From Alkaliphilus pronyensis (GTDB lineage: Bacteria; Bacillota; Clostridia; Peptostreptococcales; Natronincolaceae): a DNA stretch of 42,258 nt. A model generated the notes under the pieces. That model was given only the letters and a program-made list of their open reading frames with translations. It made no database searches and was not told where the DNA came from. Positions 17,631-26,471 of the stretch are shown piece by piece; the first letter of the stretch is position 1; the number at the start of each line of letters is the position of its first letter. Location of the stretch: the NCBI RefSeq assembly GCF_009017275.1, contig NZ_WBZC01000061.1, positions 1 to 42,258 of the forward strand. The letters run 5' to 3'. The position numbers and the translations under genes were made by a program.

Positions 17631-18347
17631 ATGGTTAATAGAATAGAAGCTTTAGAATACCTAAAAAAAGACATTATAAAAAATGTAAGCATAGTTAATT
17701 TTATAGAATCCTATGAATGTAGCTTAATTGAAAGAGTTGGTGAATCAGTACTAGTAAAGGGAAAAAGTGATAGAAACTGGGTATATATTAGTAGTAAATC
17801 TGAAAAGGAATTATTAAAGATAAAGGATATTCTAAGGGAGGAGGATAGAGAATTTGCTGTAATTGAAAATTGGATGCTTCCAATATTAACTTATGGCAAG
17901 GAAGTAAAATGGAAGCTATCAAGTATGCGTTTATATCTTCCCCCTAAAGCAGCTGTTAATAGACCAAGAGAAATAACTGATAACTTGACTGTAGATGATG
18001 CAGAATATATTTATAATAACTCAGACTATAAAGAATACTTATCTGTAGATTATATAACAGAAAGAATAGTCAATGGGGTTGGATCATGTATAAGGGATAA
18101 TGGTAAGCCTGTTGGATGGGCATTAACTCAAGACGATGGGGCTATAGGCTTTTTACATGTGATGCCTGACTTTAGAAAAATGGGATTTGCAACAGATATA
18201 ACATTAGACATAATAAAAAAGATTAGAAAACAAGGAGAATTACCCTTTGTACACATTGAGGAGAATAATACTGCCTCTATGAACCTAGCCTTTGGAATAG
18301 GATTTGTTTTACATGAAGTAGTTAGCTGGTTTGAGCTGGAGGCATAA
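17631..18347 (+). CDS. GNAT-family acetyltransferase
   Basis: This 238-residue protein has a C-terminal GNAT fold. The acetyl-CoA region reads IGFLHVMPDFRKMGFATDITLDII, with the R-x-x-G-x-A loop in slightly divergent form, followed by VHIEENNTASMNLAFGIGF, the typical last strand and helix. The first 110 residues form an extra domain without clear identity. The gene is monocistronic, with GGAGG before the ATG. The substrate is unknown; the overall layout resembles clostridial FR47-like acetyltransferases. Confidence 0.82.
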   Translation: MVNRIEALEYLKKDIIKNVSIVNFIESYECSLIERVGESVLVKGKSDRNWVYISSKSEKELLKIKDILREEDREFAVIENWMLPILTYGKEVKWKLSSMRLYLPPKAAVNRPREITDNLTVDDAEYIYNNSDYKEYLSVDYITERIVNGVGSCIRDNGKPVGWALTQDDGAIGFLHVMPDFRKMGFATDITLDIIKKIRKQGELPFVHIEENNTASMNLAFGIGFVLHEVVSWFELEA

Positions 18348-18373
18348 AAAAAATCATTACATTATATATGGCT

Positions 18374-18402
18374 TTGACAGGTAAATAAATCTATGCTAAT
18401 AT
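18374..18402 (+). promoter_or_regulatory. Sigma-A promoter of glnS
   Basis: TTGACA at 18374-18379 and TAATAT at 18397-18402 are separated by 17 bases, a near-ideal housekeeping promoter. The expected start of transcription is about 25 bases upstream of the glnS ATG. Confidence 0.82.
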
Positions 18403-18433
18403 CAAATGAAATATTTATAAAGGAGGTTATTGA

Positions 18434-20113
18434 ATGTCGTCAGAAATGAATAACGGGAATAATGATTTTGTACCTTCAAACTTTATTCATCGAATTATTG
18501 ATAAAGACATTGAAGAGGGTATATACGGGGGAAGAGTTCATACTAGATTTCCTCCAGAGCCAAATGGATATTTACATATAGGCAGTGCTTATGCAATTAA
18601 CATTAATTATACCATTAAGGAGAAGTATAATGGTAAGTTTAATTTAAGATTTGATGATACTGATCCTAAAAAAGAAGATGTAGAATATGTAAATGCTATC
18701 ATTGAAGATATGAAATGGTTAGGCTGTGACTGGGAAGACAGACTGTTTTATGCTTCAGATTACTTTGAAGCTTTGTATGAATATGCAGTTAAGCTAATTA
18801 AGAAGAGTAAAGCATATGTGTGTGACTTAACTGCTGAAGAAATTAGAGAATATCGAGGAACCCTAACTGAACCAGGAAAGGATAGTCCCTATAGAAATAG
18901 AACCATAGAAGAAAATTTAGATCTGTTCGAGAGAATGAAGAATGGAGAATTTCCAGAGGGAGCAAAAACCCTAAGGGCAAAAATAGACATGACTTCACCA
19001 AATACTAACATGAGGGACCCTGTTTTATATAGAATTCAATATACTAAGCACTATAGAACTGGAGATAAGTGGTGTATTTATCCAATGTATGATTACACCC
19101 ATCCTATCTCAGACGCCTTAGAGAATATCACCCATTCCCTATGCTCTATAGAGTTTTTAAACCACAGACCCTTATATGATTGGGTATTAAATGAGATTGA
19201 TGATTTTAAGACACCTCCTAAACAACGGGAGTTCGGTAGAATGAGCTTAAAAGGTGTAGTCACAAGTAAAAGATACCTAAGAGAAATGGTTGAAGGCGGT
19301 TATGTTGATGGCTGGGATGATCCTAGAATGCCCACCCTTAGAGGATTAAGAAGAAGGGGCTATACTCCTGAAGCAGTTAGACATTTTCTAGGGGAAATTG
19401 GGATTTCAAAGGATGGAAGTCTTGTTGATGGTGCTATGCTTGAGCATAGCTTAAGGAATGATTTGAAGCTTAAGGCTCCTCGACGAATGGCAGTACTACA
19501 GCCATTAAAGCTTGTTATAACCAATTACCCAGAGGGACAGGTTGAGTGGCTAGATGCAGATAATAATCCAGAAAACCCAGAGATGGGCACACGAAAAATA
19601 CCCTTTTCAAGAGAGATATATATTGAAAGAGAAGATTTTATGGAGGATCCCCCTAAAAAGTTTTACAGACTTTTTCCAGGTAATGAGGTTCGCCTAAGAC
19701 ATGCCTATTTCGTAAAATGTGAAAAGGTTATAAAGGATGATAAAACTGGAGAGGTTGTTGAAATTCATTGTACCTACGACCCAGAAACAAAAAGTGGAAC
19801 AGGATTTACTGGAAGGAAGGTAAAAGGCACAATACATTGGGTATCAGCTTCACATGCAGTGAAGGCAGAGGTTAGACTATATGACAATTTCCTTCTTGAT
19901 AAGGAAGATAAAAAGGACTGGAAGGAAAAAATAAATCCAAACTCACTCATTATATTAGATGATTGCTATTTAGAACCATCTTTAGGAGAGGCAAGCATAG
20001 AGGATAAATTCCAGTTTTTAAGACATGGCTACTTCTGTGTTGATTCAAAGTACACATCTAATGAAAAGCTGGTGTTTAATAGAGCAGTATCCTTAAAGGA
20101 TTCCTATAAATAG
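18434..20113 (+). CDS. glnS: Glutaminyl-tRNA synthetase
   Basis: This 559-residue class I synthetase charges tRNA-Gln directly. It shows the HIGH-type motif [12 protein letters not shown] (about 42-53), the DDTDP motif of the Glu/Gln branch, and VTSKRYL in place of the canonical VMSKR motif. The C-terminal beta-barrel anticodon domains are complete. A perfect -35/-10 promoter lies just upstream and a hairpin terminator follows. Direct GlnRS is patchy among clostridia, many of which use GatCAB instead, so horizontal origin in this lineage is possible. Confidence 0.95.
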   Translation: MSSEMNNGNNDFVPSNFIHRIIDKDIEEGIYGGRVHTRFPPEPNGYLHIGSAYAININYTIKEKYNGKFNLRFDDTDPKKEDVEYVNAIIEDMKWLGCDWEDRLFYASDYFEALYEYAVKLIKKSKAYVCDLTAEEIREYRGTLTEPGKDSPYRNRTIEENLDLFERMKNGEFPEGAKTLRAKIDMTSPNTNMRDPVLYRIQYTKHYRTGDKWCIYPMYDYTHPISDALENITHSLCSIEFLNHRPLYDWVLNEIDDFKTPPKQREFGRMSLKGVVTSKRYLREMVEGGYVDGWDDPRMPTLRGLRRRGYTPEAVRHFLGEIGISKDGSLVDGAMLEHSLRNDLKLKAPRRMAVLQPLKLVITNYPEGQVEWLDADNNPENPEMGTRKIPFSREIYIEREDFMEDPPKKFYRLFPGNEVRLRHAYFVKCEKVIKDDKTGEVVEIHCTYDPETKSGTGFTGRKVKGTIHWVSASHAVKAEVRLYDNFLLDKEDKKDWKEKINPNSLIILDDCYLEPSLGEASIEDKFQFLRHGYFCVDSKYTSNEKLVFNRAVSLKDSYK

Positions 20114-20143
20114 ATTCTGAAATGTACTAATATAAGCCAACTT

Positions 20144-20176
20144 AAAAATAACCATTCCTTATGGTTATTTTTGTTT
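20144..20176 (+). terminator. Terminator after glnS
   Basis: A 12-bp stem AAAAATAACCAT/ATGGTTATTTTT with a short loop is followed by GTTTT. Confidence 0.8.
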
Positions 20177-20346
20177 TAATAAATTAGTTATCTATAGATT
20201 TTTTCATTACCATTAAGCATTTACAATTAAGCATTAAACTATTTAGAGGGATTTTAAAAAAAAGATAGAAGAGTTACAATATAATTAATATCTTAGGATA
20301 ATTACTTAATGAATAACTTTATTTTATATTGAGGGGTGGAAATTAT

Positions 20347-20880
20347 ATGGAATACAAAAGCTTGTTGTTAGAGGATATAACTCCTTCATTACTTGATGAT
20401 TTTGATAGATATGAAGAGGTATATCGTGCTTGGAGAAAGGAAAAGGGAGAGTATTACTTAAAAGACGTCTATTATACTGAAAGTTGGGATTCGGAAGAGT
20501 TAAAAACGGTACAAAATTCATTAAAGGAAACTATTATTAAAGGAGGTACAGTTTTAGGGGTCTATGATAAAACAAAGCTAGTAGGATTTGCCTCCTTAGA
20601 ATCTCAATTCTTTGGTAGTAAAAATCAGTATATTCAATTATCAAACCTTCACATCACAAGGGATTATCGTTCTTTAGGTATTGGAAAAACCTTATTTAAC
20701 TTATGCGTTGAAAAAGCAAGTGAATATGGTGCAAAAAAAATATATATTTCTGCCTCTTCCTGCGAAAACACACAAATCTTTTATAAGAGAATGGGTTGTG
20801 TCTTTACTAAAGAAATAAATAAAAAGCTCCATGAGCTAGAGCCTTATGATTGTCAGTTAGAGTTTGAAATAAAGCTATAA
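20347..20880 (+). CDS. GNAT-family acetyltransferase
   Basis: This 177-residue GNAT protein carries the acetyl-CoA loop in ITRDYRSLGIGKTLFNLC (R-x-x-G-x-G) and the last-strand signature ISASSCENTQIFYKRMGC. The ATG at 20347 is chosen for GAGGGGTGG about 9 bases upstream; the open frame starts six codons earlier. The substrate is unknown. It may be co-transcribed with the GrpB-like gene 42 bases downstream. Confidence 0.85.
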   Translation: MEYKSLLLEDITPSLLDDFDRYEEVYRAWRKEKGEYYLKDVYYTESWDSEELKTVQNSLKETIIKGGTVLGVYDKTKLVGFASLESQFFGSKNQYIQLSNLHITRDYRSLGIGKTLFNLCVEKASEYGAKKIYISASSCENTQIFYKRMGCVFTKEINKKLHELEPYDCQLEFEIKL

Positions 20881-20922
20881 GCCTAATCACTAAGTTTTAA
20901 AACATGTTTTGGAGGATATATA

Positions 20923-21456
20923 ATGGATAATAAAAATGTTAGAATAATTGAAGTGGTACCCTACAATCCCCACTGGGTGGAGGAGTTTCAAAAAGAGTCA
21001 AAAAAGCTCTTTAGGATTTTAAGCAAAGAAGCAATTGAAATTCACCATATAGGCAGTACTTCAATTCCTGGCATTAGCGCTAAACCAGTTATTGATATTA
21101 TGATTGTAGTAAAGGATATTAACAAAATAGATGAATATAATAATGAATTAGAGGAGTTAGGTTATATACCAAAGGGCGAATATGGTATTAAGGGTAGAAG
21201 ATTTTTTCTTAAAGGCTTATATAATAGAACCCACCATCTGCATGTTTTTGAAAAAGGAAATCAAGAAGTAGCAAAGCATTTAAACTTTAAGAGCTATATG
21301 ATATGCCATCCAAATGAGGCGAAGGAATATGAGGAACTGAAAAAGGAGCTGGCTCAAAAACATAAATATGATAATGTCGCATATTGTAAAGGTAAGGATG
21401 CCTTTATAAAAAATATTGACGAGAAGGCAGGTGAATGGGCCAGAACACAAAAATAG
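20923..21456 (+). CDS. GrpB/UPF0157 family nucleotidyltransferase-fold protein
   Basis: This 177-residue GrpB-family protein has the nucleotidyltransferase-like motif HHIGSTSIPGISAKPVIDIMI, in which the G-S and D-x-D-like acidic positions are kept. Further typical blocks are LGYIPKGEYGIKGRRFF and HHLHVFE. The family is related to antibiotic and tRNA nucleotidyltransferases, but its physiological role is not established. TTGGAGG precedes the ATG. Confidence 0.88.
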   Translation: MDNKNVRIIEVVPYNPHWVEEFQKESKKLFRILSKEAIEIHHIGSTSIPGISAKPVIDIMIVVKDINKIDEYNNELEELGYIPKGEYGIKGRRFFLKGLYNRTHHLHVFEKGNQEVAKHLNFKSYMICHPNEAKEYEELKKELAQKHKYDNVAYCKGKDAFIKNIDEKAGEWARTQK

Positions 21457-21554
21457 AGATAATTAATATTTACCTCCCAATTTTTACAGGTGGATTTAGT
21501 TTACATAATGTCTTACTATTAAACTAATATGTATAAAAAGGGGGGAAATAATAT

Positions 21555-22799
21555 ATGCATAGGATAAAACATTTTTTTGCTTTTTTAATAATAACTGCTT
21601 TTGTAATAACTCCACTAAATAGTAATGCTCTAATGGTTCACAGGGTTCAGCAGGGTGAAACTATGTTTGAAATTGCTAAAGACTATGGAGTAACTTTACA
21701 AGAGTTAAAAGGCAGTAATAGGTTTTTGAAAAGCCCTGAGGTCATTTATAACAAACAGCTGTTGATTATACCTATAGATGATCTCTATGTTGTAAAACCT
21801 GGTGATACTCTATATAAAATATCTAAAGCTTTAGGTATTCCTATGGAGGCTTTAGCAAAGGAAAATAATCTATTAGATATCAACAGGCTTTATGTGGGAC
21901 AGAAGCTGCAGGTGCCTGAAAAAACAAAAGATGACTATAGTAACAACGGAAAAGAAGTTTATGTTGTTAAAAAGGGGGATACTCTTTTTAAGATTGCACA
22001 AGCAGAAGGAGTAACTGTTGATGCTATAGCAAAGGCTAATGGTATTAGTAACATAAATATGATTTATTTAGGGCAAGAACTAATTATCCCTAAGAAGAAA
22101 GCTCCTGCACCAGTAAAAAAACAGCCAGAAAAAGATTTCCAATACTCTGTTAATCAATTAAGAAAAATGTACCCAGATACTATTTATTTAAAGGGTAGTG
22201 GTAATGAAAGAAGAATAGCTTTAACCTTTGATGATGGACCTAATGTAACTTATACTAATCAAGTACTTGATACCCTAAAAAAATATGATGTACCAGCAAC
22301 ATTTTTTATAATGGGTAGTAGGGCTGAAAGATTTCCTAATATAGTTAATAGAGTAGTTTCAGAAGGTCATACTATAGGAAATCACACATGGAATCATCCA
22401 GACCTTAGAAAGAGCTCTAATGAAGCTATTACTGATCAAATAGAAACCACTGAGGATATTTTATTTGAAATTACAGGACTAAGAACAACATTAATGAGAC
22501 CACCCTATGGTGCTATTTCAGCTAATGTTGTAGAAAACCTAAAGGCAAAGGAGTATAAAATAATTAATTGGTCAGTAGACTCTGTAGATTGGAGAGACAA
22601 AAATGTTGACCAGATTATAATTAATACCTTAAAGGATGTAAGTAATAATGATATTGTTCTTTTCCATGATGCAAGTGGAGATGGAGTTAGCATGCAAACC
22701 ACAGTTGATTCTCTTCCTGAATTAATAGAAACACTGAAATTAAACGGATACACCTTTGTTACTGTAGATGAATTACTAAATATTAATCCATATAAATAA
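21555..22799 (+). CDS. LysM-repeat polysaccharide deacetylase
   Basis: This 414-residue exported cell-wall protein has a signal peptide (about 1-26, cut near NSNA-LM). Three LysM peptidoglycan-binding repeats follow (about 29-73, 79-122 and 133-177; for example YVVKPGDTLYKISKALGI). A NodB deacetylase domain follows at about 215-410 with all main motifs: LTFDDGPN, GNHTWNHPDL, RPPYG and IINWSVDS, and LFHDASG in place of LLHD. It probably deacetylates peptidoglycan during vegetative growth or sporulation. GGGGGG lies 11 bases before the ATG. Confidence 0.93.
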   Translation: MHRIKHFFAFLIITAFVITPLNSNALMVHRVQQGETMFEIAKDYGVTLQELKGSNRFLKSPEVIYNKQLLIIPIDDLYVVKPGDTLYKISKALGIPMEALAKENNLLDINRLYVGQKLQVPEKTKDDYSNNGKEVYVVKKGDTLFKIAQAEGVTVDAIAKANGISNINMIYLGQELIIPKKKAPAPVKKQPEKDFQYSVNQLRKMYPDTIYLKGSGNERRIALTFDDGPNVTYTNQVLDTLKKYDVPATFFIMGSRAERFPNIVNRVVSEGHTIGNHTWNHPDLRKSSNEAITDQIETTEDILFEITGLRTTLMRPPYGAISANVVENLKAKEYKIINWSVDSVDWRDKNVDQIIINTLKDVSNNDIVLFHDASGDGVSMQTTVDSLPELIETLKLNGYTFVTVDELLNINPYK

Positions 22800-22806
22800 T
22801 ACTAAA

Positions 22807-22841
22807 AGAGCCGTAAACAATGTAGCTATGTTTGCGGCTCT
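22807..22841. terminator. Hairpin between the convergent deacetylase and uvsE genes
   Basis: A 13-bp stem with one G-T wobble (AGAGCCGTAAACA/TGTTTGCGGCTCT) has a 9-base loop. On the minus strand it is followed by TTTT, so it may terminate uvsE as well as the deacetylase gene. Confidence 0.65.
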
Positions 22842-22854
22842 ACTAATGCTTTCA

Positions 22855-23817
22855 TTAAATTTCAATGGTTGCCCCATCTATAACCTGAATACCTTCTGTT
22901 AGCTTCAGCTCTTCAATTACTTTAAATAAAGCATCATCCTTTTTCTTCGCTTCAATCATAATATCAAAATCTCTATTTATTACCTTAGCTTTATTAATAA
23001 AATCCAGTAAAAAATTTATATCGACAAAATCGGCGTGGGCTTTTGGCTGCTTTAAAGACTTCGGGGAGGAAACATGTATTTTAGGCTTTTGCACTTCATT
23101 GTTCCAAGTATCAAATATATCCCCTAATATATCTTCTATTTTTTCTTCATTATTGTTACACCAATGATGATGTATATCTAGTACCATTGGAATCTTTAAA
23201 TCATTACATAGAGTCAAGACCTCCATTGCAGTATATGACTTATCATCATTTTCTAAAATAATTCTATCCTGTATTTTCTTATCAATAGATCTAAATTGCC
23301 TTATAAACCGTTCCATAGACTTCTTTTTATTGCCATAAGTACCACCAACGTGCAATACCAGCTTTGCTTCCTTTTCTGAAAGACCCATTGCTTCAAAAAT
23401 CTTTAAATGATATTCTAAGTCCTTTATAGACGACCTTAATATGTTATCGTCAGGAGTGTTTATAACAGTAAAGTGATCTGGATGAGCACTAACTCTTAGA
23501 TTATGTTCTTTAACATAATCACCTATCCTTTTAAACATGTCCTTAAACTCATCTATATAATCCCAGTCAAACACCTCATCATGGGTAACAAGAGGCACCA
23601 ATTTAGATGTAAATCTATAAATCCTTATATCATGGGCTACATTATAAATTAAAATTCTCCTTGTAGCATCTAAGTTTTCCTTTACAATGCTCTTAAGCTT
23701 ATACAGCTGTGTTTCTTCATCCGGTAGCTGACAAAACCTTTTAAAATTTATGATTTTGTTAGGTGAAGCTTTATATAGGTTTAAAGGTAGAGCAACATAA
23801 CCAAATCGGATTATCAC
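22855..23817 (-). CDS. uvsE: UV DNA damage endonuclease (UvsE/UVDE)
   Basis: This 320-residue TIM-barrel endonuclease nicks DNA 5' of UV photoproducts and abasic sites. The N-terminal IIRFGYVALPLNL, RVSAHPDHFTVIN, KLVLHVGGTYGNK, ILENDDKSYT and VLDIHHHWCN blocks supply the metal ligands. A GTG at 23817 is taken as start because GAGGTG lies 6 bases upstream; the frame is open three codons further, but into that ribosome site. It is convergent with the deacetylase gene and reads away from the long intergenic region on its 5' side. Confidence 0.93.
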   Translation of the reverse strand: MIIRFGYVALPLNLYKASPNKIINFKRFCQLPDEETQLYKLKSIVKENLDATRRILIYNVAHDIRIYRFTSKLVPLVTHDEVFDWDYIDEFKDMFKRIGDYVKEHNLRVSAHPDHFTVINTPDDNILRSSIKDLEYHLKIFEAMGLSEKEAKLVLHVGGTYGNKKKSMERFIRQFRSIDKKIQDRIILENDDKSYTAMEVLTLCNDLKIPMVLDIHHHWCNNNEEKIEDILGDIFDTWNNEVQKPKIHVSSPKSLKQPKAHADFVDINFLLDFINKAKVINRDFDIMIEAKKKDDALFKVIEELKLTEGIQVIDGATIEI

Positions 23818-23970
23818 TAAAATCACCTCATAAATATCATTCCCTTAATGTTATAGGTTAATCTGCTAAATATAGTAAGGATTACGAAAAACTTAACTCC
23901 TTTTTAAAAAGCTTAGCTAAAATAAATACATTTCAGTGGTGTGTAAGTATATAAGTATGGTACAATTTAA

Positions 23971-24013
23971 TACGACAAATATTTCAATAATCGACAATAA
24001 AAATAATGTCGAA
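23971..24013. promoter_or_regulatory. Cluster of Spo0A-box-like sites
   Basis: Within 43 bases there are three TGTCGNA-type sites: TTTGTCGTA (reverse complement, about 23971-23980), TTGTCGA (reverse, about 23991-23998) and TGTCGAA (24007-24013), the last a perfect 0A-box core. Another reversed ATGTCGA lies near 24274. This fits control of a neighbouring gene by Spo0A, but it is a pattern match only. Confidence 0.4.
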
Positions 24014-24133
24014 TGATACTAAGCTATAGGGTTTGTTAATAAGTAACAAATGAGTATCTAGGTAAAGAAGGAAGTGCTTTTGTAGAATATTAACAAATCA
24101 AAAACAATAAAGGGTTAAATATTTAACAATATC

Positions 24134-24179
24134 TGTGGATAAAAATTGAAGTTATACACAATTTAGTCAATGACTAAAT
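24134..24179. promoter_or_regulatory. DnaA-box-like pair and 19-bp palindrome
   Basis: TGTGGATAA (24134-24142) is a perfect reversed DnaA box. TTATACACA (24152-24160) is a one-mismatch box in the other orientation. They are followed directly by the palindrome ATTTAGTCA-A-TGACTAAAT (24161-24179), a likely operator. The rest of the roughly 570-base gap from 23818 to 24387 is AT-rich with no gene visible. Confidence 0.4.
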
Positions 24180-24387
24180 ATTCTTGATTTACAATGGTAT
24201 TTGATTGTTATTTTTAAAGTTAGTAAAATTTCTAAAAATCATAATATAAAAGCATAAGTAAGTAACAAATATCGACATATGTTACATGAAATCACCTGTA
24301 TAATAATAGATGAATGATCATTACTAATTCTGCTACCAATGATGGCTGGAGAATACCTTTAGCTTAACGGTTACAGATTAAAGGGGG

Positions 24388-24495
24388 TTGATTATTATAA
24401 AAAAAGATACTAAAAATTTAATATTGGCTATATTAATAATTGCTTTAATCGCACTGAATATCTATCAATACAATAGCAATTTGGAAATTAAATAA
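24388..24495 (+). CDS. Small single-span membrane peptide, or 5' part of a frameshifted gene
   Basis: A 35-codon frame from TTG contains one hydrophobic segment (NLILAILIIALIALNIY) after a lysine-rich start. GGGGG abuts the TTG, so an ATT codon two positions later may be the real start. The stop lies three bases into the extended reading frame of the following protein, whose frame is open from 24492. A one-base slip would fuse the two into an anchored protein, so this may be one broken gene. The function is unknown. Confidence 0.35.
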   Translation: MIIIKKDTKNLILAILIIALIALNIYQYNSNLEIK

Positions 24496-24551
24496 ACTAT
24501 GGGAGTAAAATATCTACTATAGTAACAGATGCTTTAGGTTCAGGAATTTGG

Positions 24552-24929
24552 GTGTTGAGTGGTGTTACAAGTAGTGGTACTATCACCGAAGGATCATTAA
24601 CTTGGATAATTAACAACAGAAATATGCTTAGACAATGCGTACGACTGGGGACTGAAGGTTATCCTCAAGTAATTTCGTTTCTTGATAATTCAGAGGATGA
24701 TTTGAAAGAACTACTAAAACTTATTAAGGAAAATGGAAATCAAGAAGAAATAGAGATTTTAGTAAAGAAGATTAGAGAGAATGCACAAAAAAGCTTTGAC
24801 ACAGCTGAAAAATTAAGAGAGCTTGCAGATGAATATGATAGAAGTGAGAAATGGGATTTACTGTGGTATAAAAATAGTGTTGGAGATACCGACAAAATAA
24901 CTAAAATAATTAATGAAGGATTAAGATAG
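24552..24929 (+). CDS. Hypothetical helical protein
   Basis: This 125-residue protein is counted from a GTG. The frame is open upstream to 24492, which adds about 20 sensible residues (YGSKISTIVTDALGSGIWV), and no good ribosome site lies near the GTG. The second half is charged and helical (EEIEILVKKIRENAQKSFD). Together with the preceding membrane segment it may be a single protein split by a frameshift. No family is recognised. A strong terminator follows. Confidence 0.5.
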   Translation: MLSGVTSSGTITEGSLTWIINNRNMLRQCVRLGTEGYPQVISFLDNSEDDLKELLKLIKENGNQEEIEILVKKIRENAQKSFDTAEKLRELADEYDRSEKWDLLWYKNSVGDTDKITKIINEGLR

Positions 24930-24950
24930 TAATAATTATTTCAGGTAAAG

Positions 24951-24990
24951 CAGGAGGTTATTTAATTTGTCAAAGACCTCCTGTTTTTTC
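24951..24990 (+). terminator. Terminator after the hypothetical gene
   Basis: An 8-bp stem CAGGAGGT/ACCTCCTG with a 17-base loop is followed by six T residues. Confidence 0.85.
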
Positions 24991-25127
24991 TAGTTAATTT
25001 ACTGTTCTTTAAATGTATATTTAGGGAATAGTTTAGTATTTAATATTATCATCAATGATAATGTATGTTTTCAGCAATAACATCCAATCTCATCTATTAC
25101 TAATGACGTAGATCAGTTTCTGCTGGT

Positions 25128-25745
25128 TTAAAACCCATCTTTTTCATTTATAATAAATACTTTCATTCTTTTCTTTTCATATTGTCCTTCTATTATCACT
25201 AGATTATTACAAACTCTTTCTGGAGATCTACAATCAATACATTTTTCTAAATCAACACATGGTGGATTCATTCCTGCCCTTTTGGCGTTTTTCGGTGAAG
25301 CAATGTTCCTAACCCTATAGATAGCTTCATCTAAGGTTTGTATAACCTTATTTATACCGATTACTATAATTACATATTTGGGACCATATAACATGGCAGC
25401 AACTCTGTTGCCACTGTGATCCATATTGACAATGTGTCCATCCATAGAGATAGCATTTGATCCTGTGACATACCAATCAGTTAACAATGCTTTTCTTTTC
25501 AACTCCCTTACCTCTTCTTTATTGTTGGCTAGTGTTTTATCATAAACTAAGTTTCCTCTTTCACTTAGCTCATAACTCAAATTCATGTTCTTTAATGTGA
25601 TTGAGTTTCCAATACCAACACTATCTTTAATTGATATCATACTCATAATTTTTGATTTTGCAGTAGCAAAATCTTCAAACCAATATCCCTCAATATTTCT
25701 ATCAGCTAAGTTTTTTAAAAGAACTTCAACATTTTCTTGATTCAT
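25128..25745 (-). CDS. LUD-domain protein
   Basis: This 205-residue protein belongs to the LUD (LutC/YkgG-like, formerly DUF162) family. Recognisable blocks are ADRNIEGYWFEDFATAKS, IKDSVGIGNSITLKN, DWYVTGSNAISMDGHIVNMD and the C-terminal cysteine group PCVDLEKCIDC..VCN. LUD proteins take part in lactate oxidation complexes, but stand-alone versions in clostridia have unknown roles. The ATG at 25745 is used because AAGGGG lies about 8 bases before it. The cysteine cluster could bind a metal. Confidence 0.87.
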   Translation of the reverse strand: MNQENVEVLLKNLADRNIEGYWFEDFATAKSKIMSMISIKDSVGIGNSITLKNMNLSYELSERGNLVYDKTLANNKEEVRELKRKALLTDWYVTGSNAISMDGHIVNMDHSGNRVAAMLYGPKYVIIVIGINKVIQTLDEAIYRVRNIASPKNAKRAGMNPPCVDLEKCIDCRSPERVCNNLVIIEGQYEKKRMKVFIINEKDGF

Positions 25746-25822
25746 CAAAGTACCCCTTTTCATATTTATATTTAGTAGTTGATTTTCCTGTCTGATGCTG
25801 TGCGCAGGAGCATATATTCACA

Positions 25823-26362
25823 CTAAATGTTATCACTTTGCCTTTTAACATAATGAAGTTCAGCAAATTGATTAAACCGCCTAATGCTTTTTAATTCTAA
25901 CTCAATTTCTATGTTCTGTTTATTGAATAAAGGAATTCCTGTTCCAATAATGGTAGGTGCAATACTTATTATAAACTCATCTACAAGATTCTCTTTAAGA
26001 AAATAGGATATTAAGTCTCCACCACCAACAATCCAGATATTTTTACCTTCAACACCCTTTAATGTATCTATAAATTTAACTATGTCGCCATCAACAAACT
26101 CTACATTATTATTTGGCTCATATTTAGATTTAGTGAATTCATAACACTTCTTATTCTTATAGGGAAAATTCTGTTTCTCTACCTTCATGATCCAATCATA
26201 GGTTCTTCTACCAAGAACTATTGTATCTATAGTGTCATAGAACTCCGAATACCCATTATCTCCTTCTCCTTCCACCTTAAATAACCAATCTAATGAATCA
26301 TCTTCAGTAGCTATATACCCATCTAAACTTGTGGCTATAAAAATAATCACTTTTCTACTCAT
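25823..26362 (-). CDS. Dihydrofolate reductase-like/RibD C-terminal domain protein
   Basis: This 179-residue protein is of the YyaP/YwjB type. Signatures are VIIFIATSLDGYIATEDDSLDWL at the N-terminus, TIVLGRRTYDWIM, and IWIVGGGDLISYFLKENLVDEFIISIAPTIIG, the NADPH-binding part. These proteins have the DHFR fold and are thought to be NADPH reductases of unknown substrate. A GAGGAGG ribosome site precedes the ATG. It is on the same strand as the LUD gene, about 80 bases upstream of it. Confidence 0.88.
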   Translation of the reverse strand: MSRKVIIFIATSLDGYIATEDDSLDWLFKVEGEGDNGYSEFYDTIDTIVLGRRTYDWIMKVEKQNFPYKNKKCYEFTKSKYEPNNNVEFVDGDIVKFIDTLKGVEGKNIWIVGGGDLISYFLKENLVDEFIISIAPTIIGTGIPLFNKQNIEIELELKSIRRFNQFAELHYVKRQSDNI

Positions 26363-26398
26363 TTAAATGCCTCCTCACAATGGTTGAAACATTTATCT

Positions 26399-26422
26399 AT
26401 AGAACGGAAATATACTGTTAGA
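26399..26422 (-). repeat. Possible attC remnant outside the array
   Basis: GAACGGAAATATACTGTTAGA at 26403 is nearly identical to the right end of the attC-like site at 38630-38744 (GAACGGAAATATATTGTTAAA). It lies just downstream of the choloylglycine-hydrolase-like gene, on the same strand orientation as in the array. The rest of the site is missing. It may be a decayed cassette end or chance similarity. Confidence 0.3.
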
Positions 26423-26471
26423 CGTGGTTGTAATAAGCGGCTCTAGTAATTTTGCAAGTCATTTCTAATCT

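Noticed and set aside
24134-24160. Replication origin
   Set aside because: Only two DnaA-like boxes are present, with no dnaA, dnaN or plasmid rep gene nearby.
25096-25111. Shared ATTACTAATGACGTA with 40967-40980 as another cassette boundary
   Set aside because: A 15-base AT-rich match can occur by chance in 42 kb, and no core or hairpin follows at 25111.
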